Below are positions 11,382 through 19,028 of a DNA stretch of 64,000 bases, in pieces. The DNA comes from Variovorax sp. CF079 (GTDB taxonomy: Bacteria > Pseudomonadota > Gammaproteobacteria > Burkholderiales > Burkholderiaceae_C). Position 1 is the first letter of the stretch, and each line of letters opens with the position of its first letter. The position numbers and the translations under genes are program-made. Location: positions 124,001 through 188,000 of the forward strand of contig NZ_FMZU01000011.1 in NCBI RefSeq assembly GCF_900101545.1. Direction: 5' to 3'. The notes under the pieces are model-generated. The model did not search any database. It was not told the origin of the DNA and saw nothing but the letters and a program-made list of their open reading frames with translations.

Positions 11382-13382
11382 TCAGCCCGCGAGTTCCAGC
11401 AGCGCGGCGTCGAACGCGTCTTCGCTGTCAAGCCTGCGCATCGGCGGCAAGGCCGCCAGCAGCCGCCGCCCGTAGCCCATCGCGACCAGCCGCGTGTCGC
11501 AGATCACCAGCACGCCCCTGTCGGTTTCGCGCCGGATCAGGCGCCCTGCGCCCTGCTTGAGGGCCACGGCCGCTTCCGGCAGCGAATAGTCGCTGAAGGC
11601 GCTGCGACCTTGCGATTCGAGGCGCTGCGAACGCGCTTCGACGAGCGGATCGTTCGGCGGCGGAAAAGGCAGCTTGTCGATCACGACCAGCTGCAGCGCA
11701 TCGCCAGGCGCATCGAATCCTTCCCAGAACGAGGCCGAGGCCACCAGCACGCAGCCGGCACGCCCGTCGGCCGCACCTTCGCGGAAGCGGTCCATCAGCG
11801 CGCGCTTGGGCAACTCGCCCTGCACCAGCACCTCCGGCCGGCGCCCGGCTTCCAGCCGCTCGAACTGCTGCTTGATGGCATCGCCGATGGTGCGCAGTGC
11901 ACGCAGCGTGGTCGTGAGCACCAGCGTGCGTCCGCCCAAGGCCTCGGCGCCCCGGGCCGCGAGCGTCGCCACCTGCACGCTGTGTGCCGGATCGCTGGGT
12001 TTGGGAAATGCGCGCGGAACGTAGAGCGCAGCCTGGCGCGCGTAGTCGAAGGGACTCTGGACGCGCAGCACCTCGGCGTCGTCGAGCCCGCAGGGTTCGG
12101 TGAACCAGCGCAGCTTCGGATCGTCGCCGAGCGTGGCCGAGGTGAACACCCAGGCACGTCCCTGTTCTTCCGGATCGACCGCGTCGGCCTTGAGCACGCG
12201 CGTGCGCACCGCCTCGGCAATATCCAGCGGCGACTCCACCAGCCGCAGCTGCGTGCCCACGTCCACCCATCGCACCGATTCCGCGGGGCAGGCCTGGGCA
12301 AAACGGGTCGCGCGTTCCGCGAGCTGTTCCGCGCGCTCGTGCAGGCGCACGAAATCGGGCGAGAGTTCGCTCACCGTGTCGAGTGCCCGCGCTGCGTGCT
12401 CGAAGGCCTGCTGCAGGGCGTCGAGCGCGGCCTGCCAGGCCTCGGCAGGCACGGCCTCCGGCGACGCGCCTGCCCAGCGCAGCTTGGCACCGGGCCACTG
12501 CTTGCCGGCCGCGAGCCGCAATTCGCGCGCGCCGCGTTCGACTGCAGCCACCAGCTGCTGCCAGTCGACCAGCCCGCGCGCCTGCTGCAGGCCGGCGGCC
12601 AGCATGTCGCGCGCGAAATCCAGCGCCTGCCCGCTGCCGAGCTGCACGCCGAGGAATTGCACGCCGGTCTCGTTGAGCTGGTGCGCTTCGTCGAACACGA
12701 CCACGCGCACGGTCGGCAGCAGTTCCGCCATGCCCGATTCACGCACCGCCAGGTCGGCGAAGAACAGGTGATGGTTGATGACCACCACGTCGGCCGCCAT
12801 CGCCTCGCGGCGCGCCAGGTTGACGTGGCAGGGCTTGAACTGCGGGCATTGCGCGCCCAGGCAGTTCTCGCGCGTGGAGGTCACCAGCGGGATCAGCGGC
12901 GAGCGCTCGTCCAGGCCCGGCAGCTCGGCCAGGTCGCCGGTGCGGGTGGCCTTCGACCACTGCTCGATCTTCGCCAGCGTGCGAACGCTGCCGCGTTCGG
13001 GCAGGGACGCGTCATGGCGCGCCAGGTCGAGGCGATGCAGACACAGGTAGCTCGCCCGCCCCTTGAGCAGCGCGGTGCGCACCGGCAGGCCCAGCGCCTC
13101 GACCAGCCGCGGCAGATCGCGCCCGAAGAGCTGGTCCTGCAGCGTCTTGGTGGCAGTCGAGAGCAGCACGCGCTCGCCGCTCAGCAGCGCCGGCACCAGG
13201 TAGGAGAAGGTCTTGCCGACGCCGGTGCCGGCCTCGACCACGAGCACGCCGCCCTGGTCGATGGTGCGGGCCACGGCCAGGGCCATCTGGGTCTGGCCTT
13301 CGCGCTCGCGGAACTGTTCGGCCGCGTGCGACAGCACACCGTCCTGCGCGAAGGCGTCGCGCACCATTTGATCGAGCGACAT
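11382..13382 (-). CDS. DinG/YoaA-family iron-sulfur ATP-dependent DNA helicase
   Basis: A 666-aa superfamily 2 (XPD-like) helicase. Walker A is AGTGVGKT at 51-58 and the Walker B box is DEAH at 231-234. Four cysteines, Cys114, Cys174, Cys179 and Cys185, have the spacing of the [4Fe-4S] domain of XPD/DinG enzymes. The C-terminal helicase signature QGAGRLIRR is present. Such enzymes unwind 5'-tailed DNA, R-loops and stalled-fork structures. The length is between E. coli YoaA and DinG and no exonuclease domain is visible, so I leave the symbol open. The ATG shares one base with the preceding gene's stop (TGATG). Confidence 0.93.
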   Translation of the reverse strand: MSLDQMVRDAFAQDGVLSHAAEQFREREGQTQMALAVARTIDQGGVLVVEAGTGVGKTFSYLVPALLSGERVLLSTATKTLQDQLFGRDLPRLVEALGLPVRTALLKGRASYLCLHRLDLARHDASLPERGSVRTLAKIEQWSKATRTGDLAELPGLDERSPLIPLVTSTRENCLGAQCPQFKPCHVNLARREAMAADVVVINHHLFFADLAVRESGMAELLPTVRVVVFDEAHQLNETGVQFLGVQLGSGQALDFARDMLAAGLQQARGLVDWQQLVAAVERGARELRLAAGKQWPGAKLRWAGASPEAVPAEAWQAALDALQQAFEHAARALDTVSELSPDFVRLHERAEQLAERATRFAQACPAESVRWVDVGTQLRLVESPLDIAEAVRTRVLKADAVDPEEQGRAWVFTSATLGDDPKLRWFTEPCGLDDAEVLRVQSPFDYARQAALYVPRAFPKPSDPAHSVQVATLAARGAEALGGRTLVLTTTLRALRTIGDAIKQQFERLEAGRRPEVLVQGELPKRALMDRFREGAADGRAGCVLVASASFWEGFDAPGDALQLVVIDKLPFPPPNDPLVEARSQRLESQGRSAFSDYSLPEAAVALKQGAGRLIRRETDRGVLVICDTRLVAMGYGRRLLAALPPMRRLDSEDAFDAALLELAG

Positions 13383-13663
13383 CAGGCGGGCTCTTGCGGA
13401 TCGAGCATGCGCTCCAGGCGGACGATCTGGTCGCGCAGGGCGAGCCGCCTTTTCTTCAAGCGCCGCAGCAGCAGTTCGTCCTGCGGCACGGCCTCGACGA
13501 GTCGGTCGATGGTGGCGTCCAGGTCGGCGTGCTCGATGCGCAGTTCGATCAGCTGACGGGAAAAGGAGTGAAGATTGGAGTCCAACGGGGGCGATGCGAA
13601 GACGACGCGACGGCGATTCGGGCTTCGCGCGGGGTTGACTCGATAATACGTCTTCGTTTCCAT
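13382..13663 (-). CDS. YdcH-like DUF465 protein
   Basis: A 93-aa basic protein whose C-terminal 60 residues form the helical hairpin of the DUF465/YdcH family (SFSRQLIELRIEHADLDATI, then a Lys/Arg-rich RRLKKRRLALRDQIV). Function is unknown for the family. Residues 1-28 are extra relative to most YdcH proteins, so the true start could lie downstream, but no ATG is available there. It overlaps the helicase start and is head to head with the PP2C gene, with 11 bp between the start codons. Confidence 0.8.
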   Translation of the reverse strand: METKTYYRVNPARSPNRRRVVFASPPLDSNLHSFSRQLIELRIEHADLDATIDRLVEAVPQDELLLRRLKKRRLALRDQIVRLERMLDPQEPA

Positions 13664-13674
13664 CACACGACCAC

Positions 13675-14490
13675 ATGAAAGACCGAGCCACCGTCGCCTC
13701 CGCGCCCACGACCCCAGGCTTTCGACTCGCAGCGGCCACCGGTCTTCACAAGGGGGACCGCCCCTACCAGCAGGACCAGGTCCTGATCATGAACCACCCG
13801 CGCACGCCGGGTTGCGTGCTCGGCGTCGTCGCCGACGGCATGGGTGGACGCAGCGGGGGGCGCAAGGCATCGGACCAGGTGCTGATGACGGCACGCCAGT
13901 TGTTCTCGCGCTACAAGCCGGGTCGCGACGAGGCCGTGGCCATACTGCGGCAGCTGCTGGAAGACGCCAACACGGTGATCAAGCTCACCGCGATCTCCAG
14001 CGAGGAGGAGCCGCACAGTACGCTGGCGGCGTTCCTCATGAATCCGGGAGGCGACTGCGTCTGGATCCATGCGGGCGATTCGCGCATCTACCATTTCCGC
14101 AACGGCCAGCTGATCAAGCGAACCAAGGACCACTCCTACGTGCAGGCGCTGGTGGACCGCGGCGAGATCAGCGAGGCGGAAGCCAACATCCACCCGCAAG
14201 GAAACATCCTGCTCGGCTGCCTCGGCATGAAGTCCACGCCGCCGCCGGTCGACATCCACCTGGTTCCCAAGCTGGAACCCGACGATCTGCTGATGGCCTG
14301 CAGCGACGGGCTCTGGCACTACTTCACGCCGGAGGAGATGGGCAGGGTGCTGCACGAACAATCGCCCCGCGCGGCAGCCGAACTGCTGGTGTCGGAAGCG
14401 CGGCGCCGCGCGCGCGGCACCGGGGACAATATTTCGCTGGTCGTGCTGAAGCTCGAAGCGCTTCCGGTGGCTGCGGACGCTGCGGACTGA
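13675..14490 (+). CDS. PP2C-family serine/threonine protein phosphatase
   Basis: A 271-aa cytoplasmic PPM/PP2C phosphatase. Metal-binding motifs are visible in order: QQDQVL with Asp34, VVADGMGG with Asp54 and Gly55, HAGDSRIYHFR, CSDGLWHYF and GDNISLVVL. These enzymes remove phosphate from Ser/Thr of proteins with Mn/Mg. No protein kinase, FHA or type VI secretion gene lies next to it, so its substrate cannot be guessed. It is convergent with the coiled-coil gene, 21 bp away, with no obvious terminator. Confidence 0.92.
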   Translation: MKDRATVASAPTTPGFRLAAATGLHKGDRPYQQDQVLIMNHPRTPGCVLGVVADGMGGRSGGRKASDQVLMTARQLFSRYKPGRDEAVAILRQLLEDANTVIKLTAISSEEEPHSTLAAFLMNPGGDCVWIHAGDSRIYHFRNGQLIKRTKDHSYVQALVDRGEISEAEANIHPQGNILLGCLGMKSTPPPVDIHLVPKLEPDDLLMACSDGLWHYFTPEEMGRVLHEQSPRAAAELLVSEARRRARGTGDNISLVVLKLEALPVAADAAD

Positions 14491-14511
14491 GGCCGAGCCG
14501 CCGGCACGCGC

Positions 14512-15162
14512 TCAAGGCGGCGTCGGCAAGGACGGCGAACGGGCCTTGTCCTTCGTCTTCTCGGCGTTGCGGCGCTCGCGATCGGCGCGATGCTCCTCTG
14601 CCTTCTGCTGCTTGCGCTCGTAGGCTTCGCGCTCGACCGGCGCCTCGGCACGCCGGGCAGCAGCCTTGGCCTGGTTCTCGGCATGCGCGCGCTGCTTGTC
14701 TTCGAGCTCGCGTTTCCGCAGGGCCGCATCGGAGGCCAGGCGGGCGCGGCTCGTCGCATGATCGGCCGAGCGCTGCTCGCGCTCCTCCTGGTTCTTGATC
14801 GACTGCTCGCGCTGCGAGGGTGTGTCCTGCGGGCGCGGGCTGGCCTTTTTTTCCTCGAGCCGATCGAGCGCAGCGGCCCCGCGGCGCTTGCGTTCGATGT
14901 CGTTGATGGCGGCTTCCTGGCGCTTGATGTCGTCGGTGGCGGTGCGCCGGCGCCGGCGACTGTCTTCCAGGCAGCCCTCGACCGCAAACTTCTGGTAGCA
15001 GGCCTTCTGCTCGGTCTGGAAGCGTTCTTCGACCACCTTGCGCTCCTGCGACAGGCGCGCTCGCTCCGCTTCGAAATCGGTGTTGCCGGTCGTGGCGGTG
15101 GACTGCGCCCACAGCGGCAGCGCGGTCAAGGCCATCAAGAGTGCAAGGACGATGTTCTTCAT
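14512..15162 (-). CDS. exported charged coiled-coil protein, unknown function
   Basis: A 216-aa protein with a clear signal peptide (MKNIVLALLMALTALPLWAQ, cleaved after about residue 20) and almost nothing but charged heptad-like helix after residue 30, very rich in Arg, Glu, Lys, Gln and Ala. Two cysteines about 10 residues apart (KACYQKFAVEGCLED) may form a disulfide, which is unusual in a coiled coil. I do not recognise a named family. The ATG overlaps the zapE stop as ATGA, so it is co-translated with zapE at the end of the sucAB-lpdA run. A periplasmic structural role is only a guess. Confidence 0.8.
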   Translation of the reverse strand: MKNIVLALLMALTALPLWAQSTATTGNTDFEAERARLSQERKVVEERFQTEQKACYQKFAVEGCLEDSRRRRRTATDDIKRQEAAINDIERKRRGAAALDRLEEKKASPRPQDTPSQREQSIKNQEEREQRSADHATSRARLASDAALRKRELEDKQRAHAENQAKAAARRAEAPVEREAYERKQQKAEEHRADRERRNAEKTKDKARSPSLPTPP

Positions 15163-16256
15163 GTGAGGCGGGTGTCGACGACGCGGCGCTCGAGCGCCAG
15201 GAATTCGGCCGACTGCATTTCGTTGAGTCTGGACACGGTGCGAGGAAATTCGTGGGCCAGCGGACCCTCGGTGTACAACGCCTCCGGCGGGACCTCCGCC
15301 GACATGATGAGCTTCACGCGCCGATCGTAGAACACGTCGACCAGCCATGTGAAACGACGTGCTTCAGAGGCCATGCGCACCGGCATGTACGGCACGTCGG
15401 ACAGGAGCACGGTGTGGAACTGGGTCGCGATCTCCAGGTAGTCGTTCTGCGAACGCGGACCGCCGCACAGGGTCTTGAAGTCGAACCAGACCACGCCGCC
15501 GGCCTTGCGGCGCGCGTGGATCTCGCGCGACTCGATGTGCAGCACGGGGTTCTCGTCCGCGCTTTCGGCGAGGCGCTCGAAGGCGTGGCGCATCTCCTTG
15601 TCGGCCGCCGCGCCGTTGGGCGTGAGGTAGAGGCGTACCTGCTCCAGCGTGCGGCGGCGGTAGTCGGTGCCGTTGTCGACGCTGATCACCTCGAGCCGCT
15701 CGTTGAGCAGCGCGATCGCAGGCAGGATGCGGTCGCGATGCAGCCCGCCGGGATAGAGATCGTCGGGCTTGAAATTCGAGGTCGTGACGAAGCCCACCCC
15801 GTTCTCGAACAGCGCCGTCAGCAGCCGATGCAGGATCATGGCATCGGTGATGTCGGCGACATGGAACTCGTCGAAGCAGATCAGCTTGTAGCGCTTGGCG
15901 ATCCGACGCCCGAGTTCGTCGAGCGGGTTGACCGTGCCCTGCAGCTCGGCCAGCTCGCGATGGACCTCGCGCATGAACTCGTGGAAGTGCAGTCGGGTCT
16001 TGCGCCTGAGCGGGACCGCGTTGTAGAAGCAATCCATCAGGAAGCTCTTGCCGCGCCCCACCCCGCCGTACATGTAGACGCCGCGCGGAATGTCCAGCCG
16101 GTTGATCAGCTTCTTGAGCGCATTGGAGCGCCGCGCCTTGTAGTCGCCCCACTCGCTCGCGCAGCGATCGAGCGCTTCGACGGCGCGCAGCTGCGCGGGG
16201 TCGCTCTGGTACCCCCGCGCAGCCAGCTCCGCTTCGTAAGCCTGTTTGACGCTCAA
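15159..16256 (-). CDS. zapE: ZapE/AFG1-family ATPase, TTG start
   Basis: A 365-aa AFG1-like ATPase. Walker A is GGVGRGKS (64-71) and Walker B LICFDEFHV; FEFPRTVSRL-type C-terminal conservation is present as HEFPRTVSRL. ZapE associates with the divisome and modulates the Z ring under stress in E. coli. The only start that keeps the conserved N-terminus is TTG at 16256, four bases after the lpdA stop, with no convincing Shine-Dalgarno sequence. It probably relies on reinitiation after lpdA. Its position after the OGDH genes recurs in related genomes as I recall, which I could not check. Confidence 0.92.
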   Translation of the reverse strand: MSVKQAYEAELAARGYQSDPAQLRAVEALDRCASEWGDYKARRSNALKKLINRLDIPRGVYMYGGVGRGKSFLMDCFYNAVPLRRKTRLHFHEFMREVHRELAELQGTVNPLDELGRRIAKRYKLICFDEFHVADITDAMILHRLLTALFENGVGFVTTSNFKPDDLYPGGLHRDRILPAIALLNERLEVISVDNGTDYRRRTLEQVRLYLTPNGAAADKEMRHAFERLAESADENPVLHIESREIHARRKAGGVVWFDFKTLCGGPRSQNDYLEIATQFHTVLLSDVPYMPVRMASEARRFTWLVDVFYDRRVKLIMSAEVPPEALYTEGPLAHEFPRTVSRLNEMQSAEFLALERRVVDTRLT

Positions 16257-16260
16257 GTGG

Positions 16261-17691
16261 TCAGAAATTGAGCGTGCGCTTGTCGACGGCCAATGCAGCT
16301 TCCTTGGTCGCTTCGGACAGCGACGGATGCGCGTGGCAGATGCGCGCGATGTCCTCGGCGCTGGCCTTGAACTCCATCGCCACCACCGCCTCGGAGATCA
16401 GCTCGCTGGCCATCGGGCCTACGATGTGAACGCCGAGAATCTCGTCGGTCGCCGCATCGGCGATGAACTTGACCATGCCGGTCGTGTCGCCGAGAGCACG
16501 GGCGCGCCCGTTGGCCATGAACGGAAAGGTGCCGGCCTTGTAGGCGCGGCCTTCGGCCTTGAGCTGCTGCTCGGTCTGGCCGACCCACGCGATCTCGGGC
16601 GAGGTGTAGATCACCCACGGGACGGTGTTGAAGTTCACGTGCCCGTGCTGGCCCGCGATGCGCTCGGCCACCGCCACGCCCTCTTCCTCGGCCTTGTGCG
16701 CGAGCATCGGGCCGCGCACCACGTCGCCGATGGCCCACACGTTCGGCAGGCTGGTCTTGCAATCGTCGTCGACCACGATGGCGCCGCGCTCGTCGAGCTT
16801 CAGGCCGACCGCCTCGGCGTTGAGGCCGATGGTATTGGGTACGCGGCCGATCGAGACGATGAGCTTGTCGACCTCGAGCGTCTGCGCTTCGCCCTTGGCA
16901 TTGGCCCAGGCAACGCTGACGCCCTTCTTGCCTGACTTGACCTCGCCCACCTTGACGCCGAGCTCGATCTTCAGGCCCTGCTTGGTGAAGGCCTTGTGCG
17001 CTTCCTTGGCGATCTGCTCGTCGACCGCGCCGAGGAAGGTCGGCAGCGCTTCGAGCACCGTGACCTCGGCACCCAGGCGGCGCCAGACCGAACCCATTTC
17101 GAGGCCGATGACTCCGGAGCCGATCAGACCCAGCTTCTTGGGCACGCCGGTTATGCGCAGCGCGCCGTCGTTCGAGAGGATGTTCTCCTCGTCGAAGTCC
17201 GCGCCCGGCAGCGGGCGCGGATTGGAGCCGGTCGCCAGGATGATGTGCTTGCCCTCGATGGATTCCTCGGCCGTGCCCGTCACCTTCAGCTCATAGCCGG
17301 CGCCGGACGCCTTCACGAAGGAACCGCGGCCGTGGAAGAACGTGACCTTGTTCTTCTTGAACAGGTAGGTGATGCCGTCGTTGTTCTGCTTCACGACCGC
17401 GTCCTTGCGCGCCAGCATCTTGGCCAGATCGAGGCTCAGGCCCTCGACCTTGATGCCGTGGTCGGCAAAGTGATGCCCGGCGTGGTCGTAGTTTTCGGAC
17501 GACTGCAGCAGCGCCTTCGAGGGAATGCAGCCGATGTTGGTGCAGGTGCCGCCCAGTGCCGGGCCGCCCTTGCCGTTCTTCCACTCGTCGATGCAGGCGA
17601 CGTTGAAGCCGAGCTGCGCTGCGCGGATGGCCGCGACGTAGCCGCCGGGGCCGCCACCGATGACGATGACGTCGAATTGCTTGTTGGACAT
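16261..17691 (-). CDS. lpdA: dihydrolipoyl dehydrogenase (E3) of 2-oxoglutarate dehydrogenase
   Basis: A 476-aa flavoenzyme without a lipoyl domain. The FAD-binding GGGPGG is at 12-17, the redox disulfide at Cys50 and Cys55 (GTCTNIGC), a central NAD-binding [13 protein letters not shown], and the C-terminal dimer-interface His in HAHPSLSE. E3 reoxidises dihydrolipoyl groups of E2 with NAD+. It lies 11 bp after sucB, which assigns it to the 2-oxoglutarate complex. A second E3 with a fused lipoyl domain serves pyruvate dehydrogenase at 35.9-37.7 kb. Confidence 0.96.
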   Translation of the reverse strand: MSNKQFDVIVIGGGPGGYVAAIRAAQLGFNVACIDEWKNGKGGPALGGTCTNIGCIPSKALLQSSENYDHAGHHFADHGIKVEGLSLDLAKMLARKDAVVKQNNDGITYLFKKNKVTFFHGRGSFVKASGAGYELKVTGTAEESIEGKHIILATGSNPRPLPGADFDEENILSNDGALRITGVPKKLGLIGSGVIGLEMGSVWRRLGAEVTVLEALPTFLGAVDEQIAKEAHKAFTKQGLKIELGVKVGEVKSGKKGVSVAWANAKGEAQTLEVDKLIVSIGRVPNTIGLNAEAVGLKLDERGAIVVDDDCKTSLPNVWAIGDVVRGPMLAHKAEEEGVAVAERIAGQHGHVNFNTVPWVIYTSPEIAWVGQTEQQLKAEGRAYKAGTFPFMANGRARALGDTTGMVKFIADAATDEILGVHIVGPMASELISEAVVAMEFKASAEDIARICHAHPSLSEATKEAALAVDKRTLNF

Positions 17692-17702
17692 CAGGTGGCT
17701 CC

Positions 17703-18977
17703 TCAGATGTCGAACAGCAGGCGGGCAGGATCTTCCAGCGCCTCCTTCATGGCCACGAGGCCCAGCACGGCTTCACGGCCGTCGATGATGCGGTGGTCGT
17801 ACGACATCGCGAGGTAGTTCATCGGGCGCACGACGATCTGGCCGTTCTCGACCACGGCGCGGTCCTTGGTCGCATGCACGCCGAGGATGGCGGACTGCGG
17901 CGGGTTGATGATCGGCGTCGACAGCATCGAGCCGAACACGCCGCCGTTGGAGATGGAGAAGGTGCCGCCGGTCATCTCCTCGATGCCCAGCTTGCCGTCC
18001 TTGGCCTTCTGGCCGTACTCGGCGATCTTCTTCTCGATGTCGGCAAAGCTCATCTGGTCGGCATTGCGCAGGATCGGCACCACCAGGCCGCGCGGCGAAC
18101 CGACGGCGATGCCGATGTCGAAGTAGCCGTGGTAGACGATGTCGTTGCCGTCCACCGAGGCGTTGATCACCGGGTATTTCTTCAGCGCATGCACCGCGGC
18201 CTTCACGAAGAAGCTCATGAAGCCGATCTTGACGCCGTGCTCCTTCTCGAACTTCTCCTGGTAGCGCTTGCGCATTTCCATCACCGGCGCCATGTTGACC
18301 TCGTTGAAGGTGGTCAGGATGGCGTTGGTCGCTTGCGACTGCAGCAGGCGCTCGGCGATGCGGGCGCGCAGGCGGCTCATCGGCACGCGCTCTTCCGGAC
18401 GCTCGCCGAGATCCGGCGCGCGGGCAGGCGCAGCGACCTGCGGCAGCGCCGTCTTGGGCGCGCCCGTCGGGATGGCCACCGGCGCAGCCGCCTTGGCCGT
18501 GACGCCGGAGGCGACCGCACCGAGCACGTCGCCCTTGGTGACGCGGCCGTCCTTGCCGGTGCCGGCCACGTCGCCCGTCGTGAGCTTGTTGTCGGCCAAG
18601 AGCTTGGCTGCCGCGGGCATCGCGACATCGGACTTCGAGCCACCGGCCGGGGCGGCAGCGGCGGCTGCCGCGGGAGCCGGAGCGGCCGCTGGCGCTGCCG
18701 CCGGAGCAGCGGCGGGCGCGGCTGCCGCGCCCTTGCCCTCGGTGTCGATCTTCGCGATCAACTGGTCGGCGACGACGGTGGCACCGTCGCCCGCCACGAT
18801 CTCGGCCAGCACGCCGGCGGCTGGCGCCGGAACTTCCAGCACGACCTTGTCGGTCTCGATCTCGATCAGGATCTCATCGACCGCGACGGCTTCGCCGGCC
18901 TTCTTCTTCCACTGCAGCATCGTGGCCTCGGCCACGGATTCGGACAACTGGGGGACTTTGACTTCAACGATAGACAT
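17703..18977 (-). CDS. sucB: dihydrolipoyl succinyltransferase (E2 of 2-oxoglutarate dehydrogenase)
   Basis: A 424-aa E2 with one N-terminal lipoyl domain (residues 1-77, lipoylated Lys44 in ETDKVV), an Ala/Pro linker, a peripheral subunit-binding domain at about 118-155 and the catalytic acyltransferase core ending with [11 protein letters not shown], His395. It transfers succinyl groups to CoA in the TCA cycle. The VPQLSESV start is typical of SucB rather than AceF. It lies between sucA (51 bp) and lpdA (11 bp). Confidence 0.96.
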   Translation of the reverse strand: MSIVEVKVPQLSESVAEATMLQWKKKAGEAVAVDEILIEIETDKVVLEVPAPAAGVLAEIVAGDGATVVADQLIAKIDTEGKGAAAAPAAAPAAAPAAAPAPAAAAAAAPAGGSKSDVAMPAAAKLLADNKLTTGDVAGTGKDGRVTKGDVLGAVASGVTAKAAAPVAIPTGAPKTALPQVAAPARAPDLGERPEERVPMSRLRARIAERLLQSQATNAILTTFNEVNMAPVMEMRKRYQEKFEKEHGVKIGFMSFFVKAAVHALKKYPVINASVDGNDIVYHGYFDIGIAVGSPRGLVVPILRNADQMSFADIEKKIAEYGQKAKDGKLGIEEMTGGTFSISNGGVFGSMLSTPIINPPQSAILGVHATKDRAVVENGQIVVRPMNYLAMSYDHRIIDGREAVLGLVAMKEALEDPARLLFDI

Positions 18978-19028
18978 TACTGATGTGCTCCGCTTCGTGT
19001 TTCTTCGTAGGTGTGAATGTGGTTCTTC

